Origin: Acidobacteriota bacterium
GTDB taxonomy: Bacteria > Acidobacteriota > UBA6911
Assembly: GCA_023265215.1 (NCBI GenBank)
Contig: JAHFUH010000127.1
Coordinates: 1-10,646 of the forward strand
Direction: 5' to 3'
DNA: 10,646 nt
Shown here in pieces: positions 1 to 6,478 of the stretch. Position 1 is the first letter of the stretch. The number at the start of each line of letters is the position of its first letter. The translations under genes were made by a program, and so were the position numbers. The notes below the pieces were generated by a model. It was not told the origin of the DNA and searched no databases. It was given only the letters and a program-made list of their open reading frames with translations.

Positions 1-336
1 TGACAATTCTCGCCGGCCTCAAGCGGCTGGTGTTGTAACCGCCGGCTGGGCCTTTGAAGGCATACCGCCCCGCTTTCATCTTGATTCCCTTCCCTGCCAA
101 AGATATTCTTGCGGTCGATGCGCCGCTGATACAGATTGGGTCATGGTTCGAGATGCAGACGGATAATGCGGGCGATCATCGAAAAATATGCGATAGGATT
201 ACATCAAAAGCCCGTGTACCTGTAGCGTACTTGGAAGTGGGGTTTATGCTGTTTTGGCGGTATTGGCTGTATAATAGAATCCATAACTTACGTGTTATCA
301 ATAACCTGTCAAGAAACGAATCCACCCTCTCCGCCA
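1..336. repeat. Direct repeat copy 1 (second copy at 8867-9203)
   Basis: By eye alignment, bases 1-120 match 8867-8986 without a mismatch. Bases 121-336 match 8987-9203 with about 21 substitutions and one 1-nt indel, roughly 90% identity. Similarity stops at CCGCCA in both copies. The window starts inside the repeat, so the true left boundary of this copy cannot be seen. I see no convincing protein in it: reading frames crossing it have no recognisable domain. The two copies flank the block of defence-like genes. The repeat could be an IS remnant, a MITE-like element or an integration-associated duplication; I cannot name the family. Confidence 0.9.
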
Positions 337-465
337 AAACATTATTCTGCAGCAATTTATCAGTTATCTTCACTGTCATTCCCAACGACCTTATTTTTTT
401 CCTCGGGCGCCCGATAGTGTACCCTCTCTTTTTTTCTTAAAATATTTAGATATACGATTGTTTGA
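337..465. other. Non-coding stretch between repeat and dsbA-like fragment
   Basis: No gene is recognised here. It contains a perfect 12-bp GC-rich palindrome (403-414, core CGGGCGCCCG) with T-rich runs on both sides (about 391-400 and 428-437). This could be a remnant of a terminator, but the T-runs are not placed directly next to the stem on either strand. The 5' break of the thioredoxin-like fragment lies close to its right end. Confidence 0.5.
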
Positions 466-654
466 GTAAGTTCTAATAGATACGAGGACATGATTAAGAA
501 AGGAGAGGCGCTCGCTCAAAAAGTGGGGATTGAGGGGGTTCCCGGATTTGTAATTGCATTATCCGACTCGAAGAATCCATTTAAATTCAAGGCATTATCC
601 TCCATACGCGGAGCTCAGCCATTCAGTGTTTTCCAGAACATAATGGATCAATCG
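466..654 (+). pseudogene. Thioredoxin/DsbA-like C-terminal fragment
   Basis: The translation from about 466 (internal ATG at 490) has the C-terminal half of a DsbA-like or thioredoxin-like oxidoreductase. It shows a GVPGFVI stretch holding the conserved cis-proline region, then an IRGAQPFSVF helix start and the final helix ending at MDQ. The N-terminal half with the CxxC active site is absent, and an in-frame TGA at 463-465 closes the frame upstream. Family-like sequence stops near 651, exactly where the opposing zinc-ribbon gene ends. The frame then stays open to 930 only by running antisense through that gene. I read this as a gene remnant truncated at both ends. A short functional protein is unlikely without the redox motif. 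Confidence 0.6.
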
Positions 655-917
655 CCAAATTCTAACACCACGCAAACGCCTATCGTCAAAGCGGCTATTT
701 TTGTCAATCGCTTCAAAGAGTTTCCGGGCTTTCTTTCAATGTATTCGGGTGCTATGTATGACTCTTCACTATTGGCCGCTGGGTTCGCGTCTGCAGCAAC
801 CGGCGGACCAGTGAATACGAGATTTGTATTCGACGCGGTGGGTTTCCCCCAGTGCGGGCACGCAATCGCCTTGTCGGATACCTCGCCGCTGCACTCACTG
901 CACTGTATCAGTGCCAT
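648..917 (-). CDS. Zinc-ribbon plus transmembrane small protein, degenerate and probably truncated
   Basis: The 89-aa product starts MALIQCSECSGEVSD, the usual opening of bacterial zinc-ribbon proteins. The first knuckle is C6-x2-C9; the second should read CPxCG but reads C20-P-H-W23-G, so the fourth zinc ligand is lost (TGC to TGG). A polar linker follows, then a hydrophobic segment at residues 70-85 that would be the transmembrane helix but ends after a few turns at EFGD. Related proteins normally continue past the helix. The stop lies at the same spot where the convergent thioredoxin-like fragment loses homology, which suggests a recombination junction near 650. The Shine-Dalgarno sequence is weak (GAAG before ATG). 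It may be a dying gene; its role is unknown. Confidence 0.55.
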   Translation of the reverse strand: MALIQCSECSGEVSDKAIACPHWGKPTASNTNLVFTGPPVAADANPAANSEESYIAPEYIERKPGNSLKRLTKIAALTIGVCVVLEFGD

Positions 918-1046
918 GACTTCATTCTAGCAAATGGAGACAAAAATGCCGGCTCCGCCATCGTGGCAACCGGCGTTTCTCATTCTCAGAGCTACTGGAG
1001 CACTTTGATTTTAGAATTATTTTATCTGGTTTGGTAGCTTCTTTCT

Positions 1047-1187
1047 ATGAAGGACAATATGCCCGACGATGAGTTCGAGGAATGGATGAGGAACGCCGAA
1101 GAGGGGTTGCACCTTAAGAGGGACAAAATCATGGAGCAAATCAAAGAACTTAATGAACTGCTCTCTAAAATGAGAGACTTTCTGTGA
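1047..1187 (+). CDS. Small charged helical protein (46 aa, or 42 aa from 1059)
   Basis: A short ORF (ATG 1047, stop TGA 1185-1187) encodes a highly charged peptide beginning MKDNMPDDEFEEWM, with heptad-like leucines and methionines toward the C-terminus (KELNELLSKM). This suggests a single amphipathic helix or coiled coil. The second ATG at 1059 has an AAGGA motif five bases upstream and is the better-supported start, giving 42 aa. It lies 48 bp upstream of the DUF3800 frame in the same direction, so the two may be co-transcribed. Composition looks coding rather than random, but I recognise no family and the call rests on composition and the ribosome binding site alone. Confidence 0.4.
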   Translation: MKDNMPDDEFEEWMRNAEEGLHLKRDKIMEQIKELNELLSKMRDFL

Positions 1188-1235
1188 TTTCCCTGTCTAC
1201 TGAAGTTGAACCGGAACCAACAAGGTGAGTAGGGA

Positions 1236-1892
1236 GTGCCGCCGCGATGCGAAATGCCAAAATGCTGCAGGGATAAAGCATTATTGAGTTTCGGATCCTT
1301 CCTGTATCATCTCGGTGTGCAGAAACTCTATTGCTACGTTGACGAGACCGGCCAGGATGCCGCATCGGATATTTTTGTGGTGGTAGCGGTGGTAAGCGCC
1401 CGAGAGCAGGAGCCGCTTCGCCAAGCGCTGATGGACATTGAGGGCCTCGCCGGAACGGGCCGCCGCAAATGGCACAAATCGCGATCCTCGCGCCGGCTGG
1501 GCTACCTCACCTTGGCACTCGAACGGCATCTCGGCCGCGGAGAGATCTTCTTCGGCTCGTATCCCAAACCGCTTCCCTATTTCTTCCCCTTGCTGGAGGT
1601 ACTGGAGCAGGCTATTAAAATTAAGGCCGTCCTTCCCTACACCGCCAGAGTGTACGTGGATGGCATTGACCACAAGAAGGCAGCGGAACTGACGAACGCC
1701 TTACGGCTTCGCGGCATTTCGCTTGAGATGGTAAAGGGCCGGCGCGATGAAAGCGAGCCCATTATTCGCCTTGCGGACCGATGGGCCGGCTGCATTCGGG
1801 GAGCGTTACACGGGGAACCTGACGAGCAAGTAGTTTTAGAACGTGCGGGGGGGATGAACTATCTCACATGCACAAATGAAAAAGCCCCTTAA
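1236..1892 (+). CDS. DUF3800 domain-containing protein
   Basis: The 218-aa product has the DUF3800 pattern, a family predicted to have an RNase H-like fold but no settled function. Acidic motifs appear in order: YVDETG (D36, E37), RVYVDG (D142), GRRDESEP (D171, E172) and ADRWAG (D181). These could form a metal-binding active site. Homology begins near residue 29, so GTG 1317 is a plausible start giving 191 aa. GTG 1236 was chosen because AAGGTGA lies 8 nt before it, whereas 1317 has no ribosome binding site. The stop codon falls within the stem of the convergent small RNA terminator, so the two transcripts overlap by about 16 nt at their 3' ends. DUF3800 genes are known to occur near conserved structured RNAs (motifs DUF3800-I to -XI), which gives the neighbouring RNA added meaning. 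Confidence 0.8.
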   Translation: MPPRCEMPKCCRDKALLSFGSFLYHLGVQKLYCYVDETGQDAASDIFVVVAVVSAREQEPLRQALMDIEGLAGTGRRKWHKSRSSRRLGYLTLALERHLGRGEIFFGSYPKPLPYFFPLLEVLEQAIKIKAVLPYTARVYVDGIDHKKAAELTNALRLRGISLEMVKGRRDESEPIIRLADRWAGCIRGALHGEPDEQVVLERAGGMNYLTCTNEKAP

Positions 1893-1972
1893 ACCAAGGG
1901 GCCGTCATCTCGGCTATTTCCCGTGTCCGGGAAACAATCTCTGCCAATCGGGCAGGCCTTCACCGAGATTAC
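1877..1972 (-). ncRNA. Stand-alone structured small RNA next to DUF3800
   Basis: Reading the minus strand, a predicted transcript of about 96 nt starts near 1972 and ends in a terminator. P1 is a 7-bp stem closing the structure (1963-1969 with 1907-1913, ATCTCGG/CCGAGAT). It encloses two hairpins: P2 (1951-1955 with 1941-1945, CTGCC/GGCAG, 5-nt loop) and P3 (1928-1934 with 1917-1923, TTTCCCG/CGGGAAA, 4-nt loop), giving a three-way junction. Four nucleotides after P1 comes a 7-bp intrinsic terminator with a U-run. A consensus promoter ends 6-7 nt before the start, so P1 sits right at the 5' end. No ORF is needed to explain it. Structured RNAs associated with DUF3800 genes have been reported (Weinberg and colleagues, 2017); I infer membership or kinship but cannot assign a specific motif. 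Confidence 0.75.
1879..1902 (-). terminator. Intrinsic terminator of the small RNA
   Basis: Minus strand: stem GCCCCTT (1902-1896) / AAGGGGC (1890-1884) with a 5-nt loop, immediately followed by five U (1883-1879). On the plus strand the stem has no T-run after it, so it works for the minus strand. It can also stop read-through from the TIR/zinc-ribbon operon. Confidence 0.8.
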
Positions 1973-1978
1973 TTAATG

Positions 1979-2007
1979 AATATAAATCATTGAAAACAAA
2001 AAGTCAA
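1979..2007 (-). promoter_or_regulatory. Sigma70-type promoter of the small RNA
   Basis: On the minus strand there is a -35 box TTGACT (2002-2007), exactly 17 nt of spacer, and a -10 box TATATT (1979-1984). The predicted start is near 1972, two or three bases before the closing stem of the small RNA. It lies just downstream of the stop codon of the zinc-ribbon gene at 2034, so the RNA can be made independently of that operon. Confidence 0.75.
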
Positions 2008-2033
2008 TTACCTTCTTTAGATCTCCTTAAGTG

Positions 2034-2495
2034 CTACCCCATCGCAAATTGGTTGCCGCAAACTATGCAGTGCAGTGGCTCTGACCACGACTCATCGATC
2101 TTGATAGGCTCCCACGGGTGGCATGGCGACTGTACTATCAACATATCCTCGGGCTCATGGAGTGGGAGGGGTGGCTCGACAGGTTCAGACTTCTCAACTT
2201 TAAACTTAACCATATTGCCACTGGTTTTGCGCTCCAGTTCCTTAAATCCATCTTGCAAAAACCTCATGCTCTCGCCGAGAGCCAAGCGTTGTGCGCATTC
2301 GACCTGCTCCTTGGTCAACCATTGATCAGGCGGAGCTGTTTCGCCACAATACGGGCAGAAATAAACGTTCGGATCTATAGCGTCATTTGGACAGTCCTCG
2401 ATGGGACCGTGATGCCATTTGAACTGGCGCTCACAATGTGGACACTCTCGGCGGAGGAAACCGTTGTCTAAAGGCAGACTCATTGAGATGTTCAT
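2034..2495 (-). CDS. Zinc-ribbon protein downstream of TIR gene
   Basis: The 153-aa soluble protein has two likely treble-cysteine metal sites. The N-terminal ribbon uses C18-x2-C21 (ECPHC) and C47-x2-C50 (FCPYCG). The C-terminal one uses C143-x2-C146 (HCIVCG), with C125-H126 possibly completing it. The middle (residues 60-95) is helical and charged. I do not recognise a named family. The start is ATG 2495, with AGGTGA overlapping the TAG stop of the upstream TIR gene and only 8 nt between the genes, which indicates translational coupling and a shared operon. ATG four codons in is an alternative start. It probably acts with the TIR protein, for example as a nucleic-acid or protein-binding accessory subunit; this is inference from context. 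Confidence 0.75.
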   Translation of the reverse strand: MNISMSLPLDNGFLRRECPHCERQFKWHHGPIEDCPNDAIDPNVYFCPYCGETAPPDQWLTKEQVECAQRLALGESMRFLQDGFKELERKTSGNMVKFKVEKSEPVEPPLPLHEPEDMLIVQSPCHPWEPIKIDESWSEPLHCIVCGNQFAMG

Positions 2496-2503
2496 TTTTT
2501 CAC

Positions 2504-3397
2504 CTATCCGAGGAGGCTTACAAAAACTTCTTCCCCAATTTTGGTTCCATCAACTGTATGTCCGATGACATGCACCTCGAAGTGATTCTTGCCCTGCCCC
2601 ATACCGCTCAATGTAGGCAGACTGGCACTCTTGCCAGGTGGGAGCTTCTTCAATGGCAATTCCCCATCCCAAACTTCAATATTCCCGGCTTCGGGTGGGA
2701 AAATAACATTTATGTCAAAGAGGGCCTCTGGACCACGATTAATGATTTGCAACCGGCCATCGCCTCGGCCCAGGTTATGGTATTGGATGTCAAAATAATT
2801 CCTGTTTGCTCCTGTAATCGGGGGTACTTTTTTGCCAAGCGGCAGGCCGTTGCCCGGGGGCGCAGGCGGGGTAAGATCTCCCGCATTAAGCCAGTCCTCA
2901 CCTTTCATGTCTATCTCGCAACCGGCTGTCTCTAGGCGCTGGGCCAACGCTTTGCGTTTAGCGGCGCTGTTATCGAGGTGAACGGAATGGCGGCCGACCA
3001 CATCGCTGAAGGGGCGCACTGTTCCCATTTCCACCAACACCGTTCTATCCGGATTGCGCCCCATAGCCATTCCAGCTTCAAAAAGGACATTCGGTCGCGC
3101 TTGGGCTGCGGCTGTTGTTTCTGGATCGTGCTCGCCCGCCGCATACTCCGAGCGCAGATAGGCGATTTCGTCAGGAGTGAGAAGAACAACAATCGCCTGG
3201 GCGACGTTAAAAGCCGTATCGAGCACCTTGCCAATATATGGCGAGCCTTCCCCTGTCATCGCCACCGCTTCCTCCCATTCGAGCGGCTGAATTCCAAGCG
3301 CGTGCAAAAATGCAAACACGCCGTCCCGGGCCGCCAAATTGCGGCCGTGCACCACAAAAACACGCTTCTTATCCGGGATCATTAATGGATCATACAT
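2504..3397 (-). CDS. TIR-like (Cap12-type) nucleotide-binding effector with C-terminal beta-rich domain
   Basis: Residues 12-165 match the TIR-like predicted nucleotide-binding domain now described as the CD-NTase-associated protein 12/Pycsar effector TIR domain. Visible motifs are VFVVHGRN at the first strand and loop, EWEEA, AIVVLLTPD, the NVLFEAGMAMGR helix with E107 as likely catalytic glutamate, and a DVVGRHSVHLDNS end. Known relatives cleave NAD+ in antiphage abortive infection. A proline/glycine-rich linker (174-195) leads to a beta-rich domain (about 198-297) with LQIINRG and LPPGKSASL stretches, resembling an immunoglobulin-like sandwich and a possible sensor. The start ATG 3397 has AAGG 8 nt upstream. 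It lies 73 bp after the broken metallo-beta-lactamase gene and 8 nt before the zinc-ribbon gene on the same strand. No CD-NTase or cyclase is seen in the window, so the trigger is unknown. Confidence 0.85.
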   Translation of the reverse strand: MYDPLMIPDKKRVFVVHGRNLAARDGVFAFLHALGIQPLEWEEAVAMTGEGSPYIGKVLDTAFNVAQAIVVLLTPDEIAYLRSEYAAGEHDPETTAAAQARPNVLFEAGMAMGRNPDRTVLVEMGTVRPFSDVVGRHSVHLDNSAAKRKALAQRLETAGCEIDMKGEDWLNAGDLTPPAPPGNGLPLGKKVPPITGANRNYFDIQYHNLGRGDGRLQIINRGPEALFDINVIFPPEAGNIEVWDGELPLKKLPPGKSASLPTLSGMGQGKNHFEVHVIGHTVDGTKIGEEVFVSLLG

Positions 3398-3470
3398 GCG
3401 CGCGCCTTAACTTAGTTTCTTAGTTTTTCATAAGAAACACCAGATTCCACATTTTGCATCCGTTTAAGGG

Positions 3471-4452
3471 CTAAACAATGGGACCGTAGTACCACGCTTT
3501 TAGGCGTTCTTCGTAAAATGTGTATTCGTTTGCAGCCTCCGCGAATTTCTGGTTCGTCACATATACATCTATGCTTTCGCTTTTGGTCTCGACCACCATG
3601 CACCCCGCCTGGTTGTTGGTGATAAATGGCAAATCGCGCGTATCCCACGCAGAGTGAGCCAAGTGTTCACTCTTGGCGTTACCGAAGAACGTGAGTTTTG
3701 GCTTCAAGATATCAAGGAAATCATATGTTCTTTCCGACTTGCGTCCGTGATGAGGCGCAATCAAAAGATCAATATTGGCCACATCCGTTTTGTGGTTTTC
3801 CAGGATATGTTCCCATGTCTTGTTGTTTGAATCGCCACTGAAAACGATACGATAGTCACCAGGTCGGTAGAGCAAAACGTATGAGCAATCATTGTGATCA
3901 CCACTCTTGTTGGCATCTGTAACCAAGTTCGGGGTTGGAGCCAGAACGTGCAGGCCGTCTCCGGCCTTGTCTCCATTCTTATTCCAGTATTCACCTTGTT
4001 GGCCGGAATAAATAGTCAGGCTTGGGATCAGATTTCGGCTTATTATCACGAAGCTGCCTATAGAATTTCCAATCCTCTTCGCTATAGCGGGTTTCTGTGC
4101 TGAAATCCTTGTCGGCATTGTTGTCGGTATCCCAGAAATTCGAGGGATTGAAGACAGCAAAAAACGCTTTGATGCCATCAAGGTGATCCATATCGGGATG
4201 CGTCGCAATAAACCGGAAGACGGACTCGACGCCGTGGTTCTGTAAATAGAATATTGGATTTACCGGATACTTCTTTTGCTGGAAGTTGCCGCCGGCCGCC
4301 TTAGCCAAGTGTTCCTGAAGGGTCTCCATGGCAACAGCACTCTTCGTCAGCTCTTTTGCATTACACACATCAATGACCGAAGTGTGCCCGGAATTATGCT
4401 AAATCACAGAGCAATCACCATCACAAACATTGAGATAGTGGATCAGAGCCAT
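3471..4452 (-). pseudogene. ComEC-type metallo-beta-lactamase fold hydrolase, disrupted
   Basis: Reading from ATG 4452, the product begins MALIHYLNVCDGDCSVI, then an amber codon (4399-4401), then HNSGHTSVIDVCN. This is the typical opening of stand-alone ComEC-like metallo-beta-lactamase hydrolases. The metal motif ATHPDMDHLDG follows. Near 4019-4020 the frame changes: removing one C restores a continuous SDPKLTIYSGQQGEYWN. The remaining frame carries SGDSNN, the conserved APHHGRKS motif and a normal C-terminus ending at TAG 3471. Both lesions are single-base events in an otherwise well-preserved gene, so decay is recent or the lesions are assembly errors. An internal GTG at 4368 could start a fragment. 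In this family the substrate is probably a phosphodiester. It is the first gene of the presumed operon with the TIR and zinc-ribbon genes. Confidence 0.8.
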
Positions 4453-4524
4453 AAGAACACACGGGCTGAAAAGAACCTTATCGTGCCGAGATCTTTATGT
4501 ATTATTTGCCTCGACCCTTTTCTT

Positions 4525-4552
4525 AACATACTCGGTTTGTTTTTTGTATCAA
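4525..4552 (-). promoter_or_regulatory. Candidate promoter for the metallo-beta-lactamase/TIR operon
   Basis: On the minus strand there is TTGATA (4547-4552), a 16-nt spacer and TATGTT (4525-4530). This places a start near 4518, about 65 nt before the ATG at 4452. The match is fair rather than strong, and no other good promoter was seen upstream of this operon. Confidence 0.4.
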
Positions 4553-4699
4553 GGAGCAGGCCGCAAAATGTGAAGTCATTTTTGCGCAGCCCCTGAGTGC
4601 TCGTACTCATAATTACGAACACAAATTCAATTATATCGGTTTGCCATTCAATTTTCGCACGATCCTGTTCCCGATTTACTTTGGCAAGTATTGATCGTC

Positions 4700-5155
4700 C
4701 TATTGCGCCATCCTGTGAAGGATGAGGTCTTTCGAAAATTTATCGCGGGGCGAATTTTCAACATCAATAGTTAATTTAATTAGATCGTCCGACAAAATAC
4801 CTCTATACCTAATTTTGACCAGGTTTTCGCCCATATCTTCAGAAGTGTTAAAGGAAATAGTATTGCCCTTAATTTTGCCTTTTTTAATGGTCATCTTTCT
4901 ATTTAAAAACAGCGATTGGAAAAAAAGAGTTTTATTATACACATTTGCCTTATATTGAGGATATGATTCGGGGCGAATTCCGCTGCCCCTGATAAGCGTC
5001 CCGGTAAGGTTGCTTGCGTCCGTTGTGAACGTAAAGATACAGTCTGCGATACCGTAAGGGGAAGTAAGCTGTCCAGACCATCGACCATCCAAATTGGCGG
5101 CGGAAACTATGCCAGCATGTAGAAGTAAAACCATCGTGAGCGCGCATATTTTCAT
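4700..5155 (-). CDS. Small secreted beta-rich protein of unknown function
   Basis: The 151-aa product starts MKICALTMVLLLHAGIVSA, a classic Sec signal peptide with likely signal peptidase I cleavage after SA (about residue 19). The mature part alternates short hydrophobic strands and glycine/asparagine turns (DGRWSGQLTSP, LTGTLIRGSG, KIKGNTISFN, IRYRGILSDD), as in small secreted beta-barrel proteins that measure about 130 residues when mature. ATG 5155 was preferred over the in-frame TTG one codon earlier because AGGGAG sits 7 nt upstream. No lipobox cysteine is present. It is separated by 247 bp from the operon downstream on the same strand, so it is probably a separate unit. Function is unknown; a periplasmic or exported role is inferred from the signal peptide only. 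Confidence 0.75.
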   Translation of the reverse strand: MKICALTMVLLLHAGIVSAANLDGRWSGQLTSPYGIADCIFTFTTDASNLTGTLIRGSGIRPESYPQYKANVYNKTLFFQSLFLNRKMTIKKGKIKGNTISFNTSEDMGENLVKIRYRGILSDDLIKLTIDVENSPRDKFSKDLILHRMAQ

Positions 5156-5470
5156 CAAAATTCTCCCTTTTCATAATTCCTTCCGTGTCAGGCCAACCAG
5201 CGCTTCTGAGCATAGGCTTTATGTCAACGATGAGCCGATGATCACAACCAGCGGATATCTAACCCAGCAAGGAGCGGACAATAGCATAACAAAGGCTGCC
5301 TCTACGCAAAAGCTTTTTGGAATCAGAATAAACCAACACCAGCCGTATGAGATTGTAGCCGTCCACGCCGAGGCACTGGCGGCCAAATAATATTTTTGCC
5401 GCGCACTTTAGGGGCGAGGTATGCCATACAAAAAAAGGGTACAAAGGTTCCTTCTTTTCATGGATTCATA
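5156..5470. other. Non-coding stretch upstream of the secreted-protein gene
   Basis: No gene is supported here. A TTGACA hexamer on the minus strand (5222-5227) points toward the secreted-protein gene but has no good -10 box at 16-18 nt, so no promoter is called. Short open frames on both strands lack domain features and ribosome binding sites. Confidence 0.4.
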
Positions 5471-5473
5471 TCA

Positions 5474-5495
5474 CCACCCCTCGGAAACGGGGTGG
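5474..5495. mobile_element. Hairpin resembling an IS200/IS605-type end
   Basis: The stem CCACCCC (5474-5480) / GGGGTGG (5489-5495) has an 8-nt loop and is followed by CCTTTGG. Its layout (ATC, ACCAC stem, GTGGC, TTTGG) parallels the hairpin at 10474-10492. Subterminal hairpins of this kind are recognised by the TnpA transposase of IS200/IS605 elements. No transposase gene is present nearby, so it would be a relic or a non-autonomous end. Confidence 0.35.
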
Positions 5496-5520
5496 CCTTT
5501 GGAAGAAGCATCAGTTCTCA

Positions 5521-5723
5521 CTCGCCCTAATCCTTAGGGCAGGCGCAAGAATTACTTGGCATTTTGCTGCTGGCCCCCAGGCCCGCGGGGCGGGCGGGCG
5601 GATGCTTCGTTGCCGCTCCTCGACGATGACACCGCATCGCCTGCGTCGCGTCGCCTTGCATCTGCCCGCCCGGCACTCGCGCCAAAATGCCAAGTAATTC
5701 TTGCTCATGCCCTTAGGGACGAG
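5521..5723. repeat. Large imperfect palindrome, MITE-like
   Basis: A perfect 21-bp inverted repeat (5546-5566 with 5683-5703, core AATTACTTGGCATTTTG) is continued outward by a weaker match with a 5-nt gap (5521-5545 with 5704-5723). Inward there is a second paired block, GGGCGGGCxGATGC near 5588-5604 against its complement near 5659-5673. The whole of about 200 bp can fold back on itself on either strand. GC content of the interior is far above its surroundings. The arrangement fits a non-autonomous mobile element or a structured transcript. Open frames across it on both strands encode the same peptide motif because of the symmetry and are not real genes. Confidence 0.8.
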
Positions 5724-5724
5724 A

Positions 5725-5827
5725 AAAGGCGTTTTCATGGCTTTAGTCATGTTTTCGGCAACAGAGTTCCAACAGAAAACGCCCGCTCTCACAGTCTGCG
5801 ATCCACTCGGAATTTACCGCCCGTAAC
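5725..5827. other. Flank of the palindrome with a further inverted repeat
   Basis: The 8-bp inverted repeat GCGTTTTC (about 5729-5736) / GAAAACGC (about 5776-5783) lies just right of the large palindrome and may belong to the same element. No gene is recognised. Confidence 0.4.
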
Positions 5828-5947
5828 TCAAGCTGTATTCATAATCCAGTTGCGAAAATCGTCCAGTAAGGGACGCCAAATCCCAGTTTCATTGTACCGG
5901 GCACAGAAGCGTGTTTCTGAAATTTGACAAAAGGACAGATTGTTGAA
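5828..5947 (-). pseudogene. Protein-like C-terminal remnant, unrecognised
   Basis: A minus-strand frame of 39 codons between an in-frame TAA (5948-5950) and a TGA (5828-5830) ends ARYNETGIWRPLLDDFRNWI and then MNTA. Its composition (W, R, D, L spacing) looks like real coding sequence, while no start codon with a ribosome binding site is present. I interpret it as the tail of a lost gene next to the palindromic element. The family is not recognised, and chance cannot be excluded for such a short stretch. Confidence 0.3.
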
Positions 5948-6211
5948 TTAGATTAGTCACAATCGACCAGCGGATTCTTTAAGCAAAAAACCCGAAATGA
6001 ACGGCTCTTGGCGAAACTACAAAATTGCATGGTTTCGTTGTGTGCTCCTGGATCTTCGGACCAGTCGGATCCCAAACATGCCTGCCCTTCTTTGTAGCTG
6101 AAGCAGGACAATTTCCTATAGCCATTCAGACTTTGGGAGTATGGTCTAGCAGATCATCATTGTGAGACAAGACTTGCCTCTGATTAATTGACTCCAGTCA
6201 AGGAGAACAGT
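5948..6211. other. Leader region of the three-gene operon
   Basis: No gene is seen. It must contain the promoter for the operon at 6212, but I find only weak candidates, such as TTGTAG near 6091 with TATAGC 19 nt downstream. No terminator-like hairpin with a T-run was found. Confidence 0.4.
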
Positions 6212-6478
6212 ATGAGTGCAAATGACCTGCCGGAATATCATGAGCTTTTTCGGGGAATGGGCGGCGATGTTACTCTCAAGGTGAGATTTGCCCACAGGCA
6301 AGAGATTAAAGGACGCTGTTTTCCGGCCAAGCAGATTCACTGGCAGGATCTCCGGCTCTTGTTTGGCTGCCAGAATGGCGTGCCCTACGAAAGGATGAGT
6401 TTTGATGAGTGGCCGTTCGGGGTGAAAAAGATCGAGATTGAACCCGGAAAGCGCCGGGTGACTTTGGTGATCGAATGA
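6212..6478 (+). CDS. Small protein of unknown family, first gene of the nuclease operon
   Basis: The 88-aa acidic-basic mixed protein starts MSANDLPEYHELFRGMGGDV. ATG 6212 is chosen because AAGGAG stands 6 nt upstream; an in-frame ATG at 6188 has no ribosome binding site. It has no signal peptide, membrane segment or cysteine motif. The pattern of short strands (VTLKVRFAH, KKIEIEPGKRRVTLVIE) suggests a small alpha/beta or beta-rich fold. The stop overlaps the start of the metallo-beta-lactamase gene (ATGA), so the two are translationally coupled and probably made in fixed ratio. I do not recognise the family. By position it may be a subunit, inhibitor or sensor for the downstream enzymes. Confidence 0.8.
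   Translation: MSANDLPEYHELFRGMGGDVTLKVRFAHRQEIKGRCFPAKQIHWQDLRLLFGCQNGVPYERMSFDEWPFGVKKIEIEPGKRRVTLVIE

Noticed and set aside
403..414. Perfect GC palindrome as a terminator.
   Set aside because: No T-run follows directly on either strand and no intact gene ends next to it.
54..440. 128-codon open frame through the left repeat.
   Set aside because: The second repeat copy does not preserve the frame, and no domain or ribosome binding site is seen.
3412..3470. Protein-like tail ALKRMQNVESGVSYEKLRN between the MBL and TIR genes.
   Set aside because: Most of the frame lies out of frame inside the MBL gene and the free part is only about 15 codons, too short to support as a gene.
4010..4030. 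Programmed frameshift in the metallo-beta-lactamase gene.
   Set aside because: No slippery heptamer, stop-linked shift site or obvious stimulatory structure is visible; removing one C restores the frame, and the same gene carries a nonsense codon.
5511..5927. Open frames on both strands across the large palindrome, sharing an AKCQVILA-like peptide.
   Set aside because: The shared peptide is a by-product of the inverted repeat; composition is low complexity, and there is no ribosome binding site or domain.
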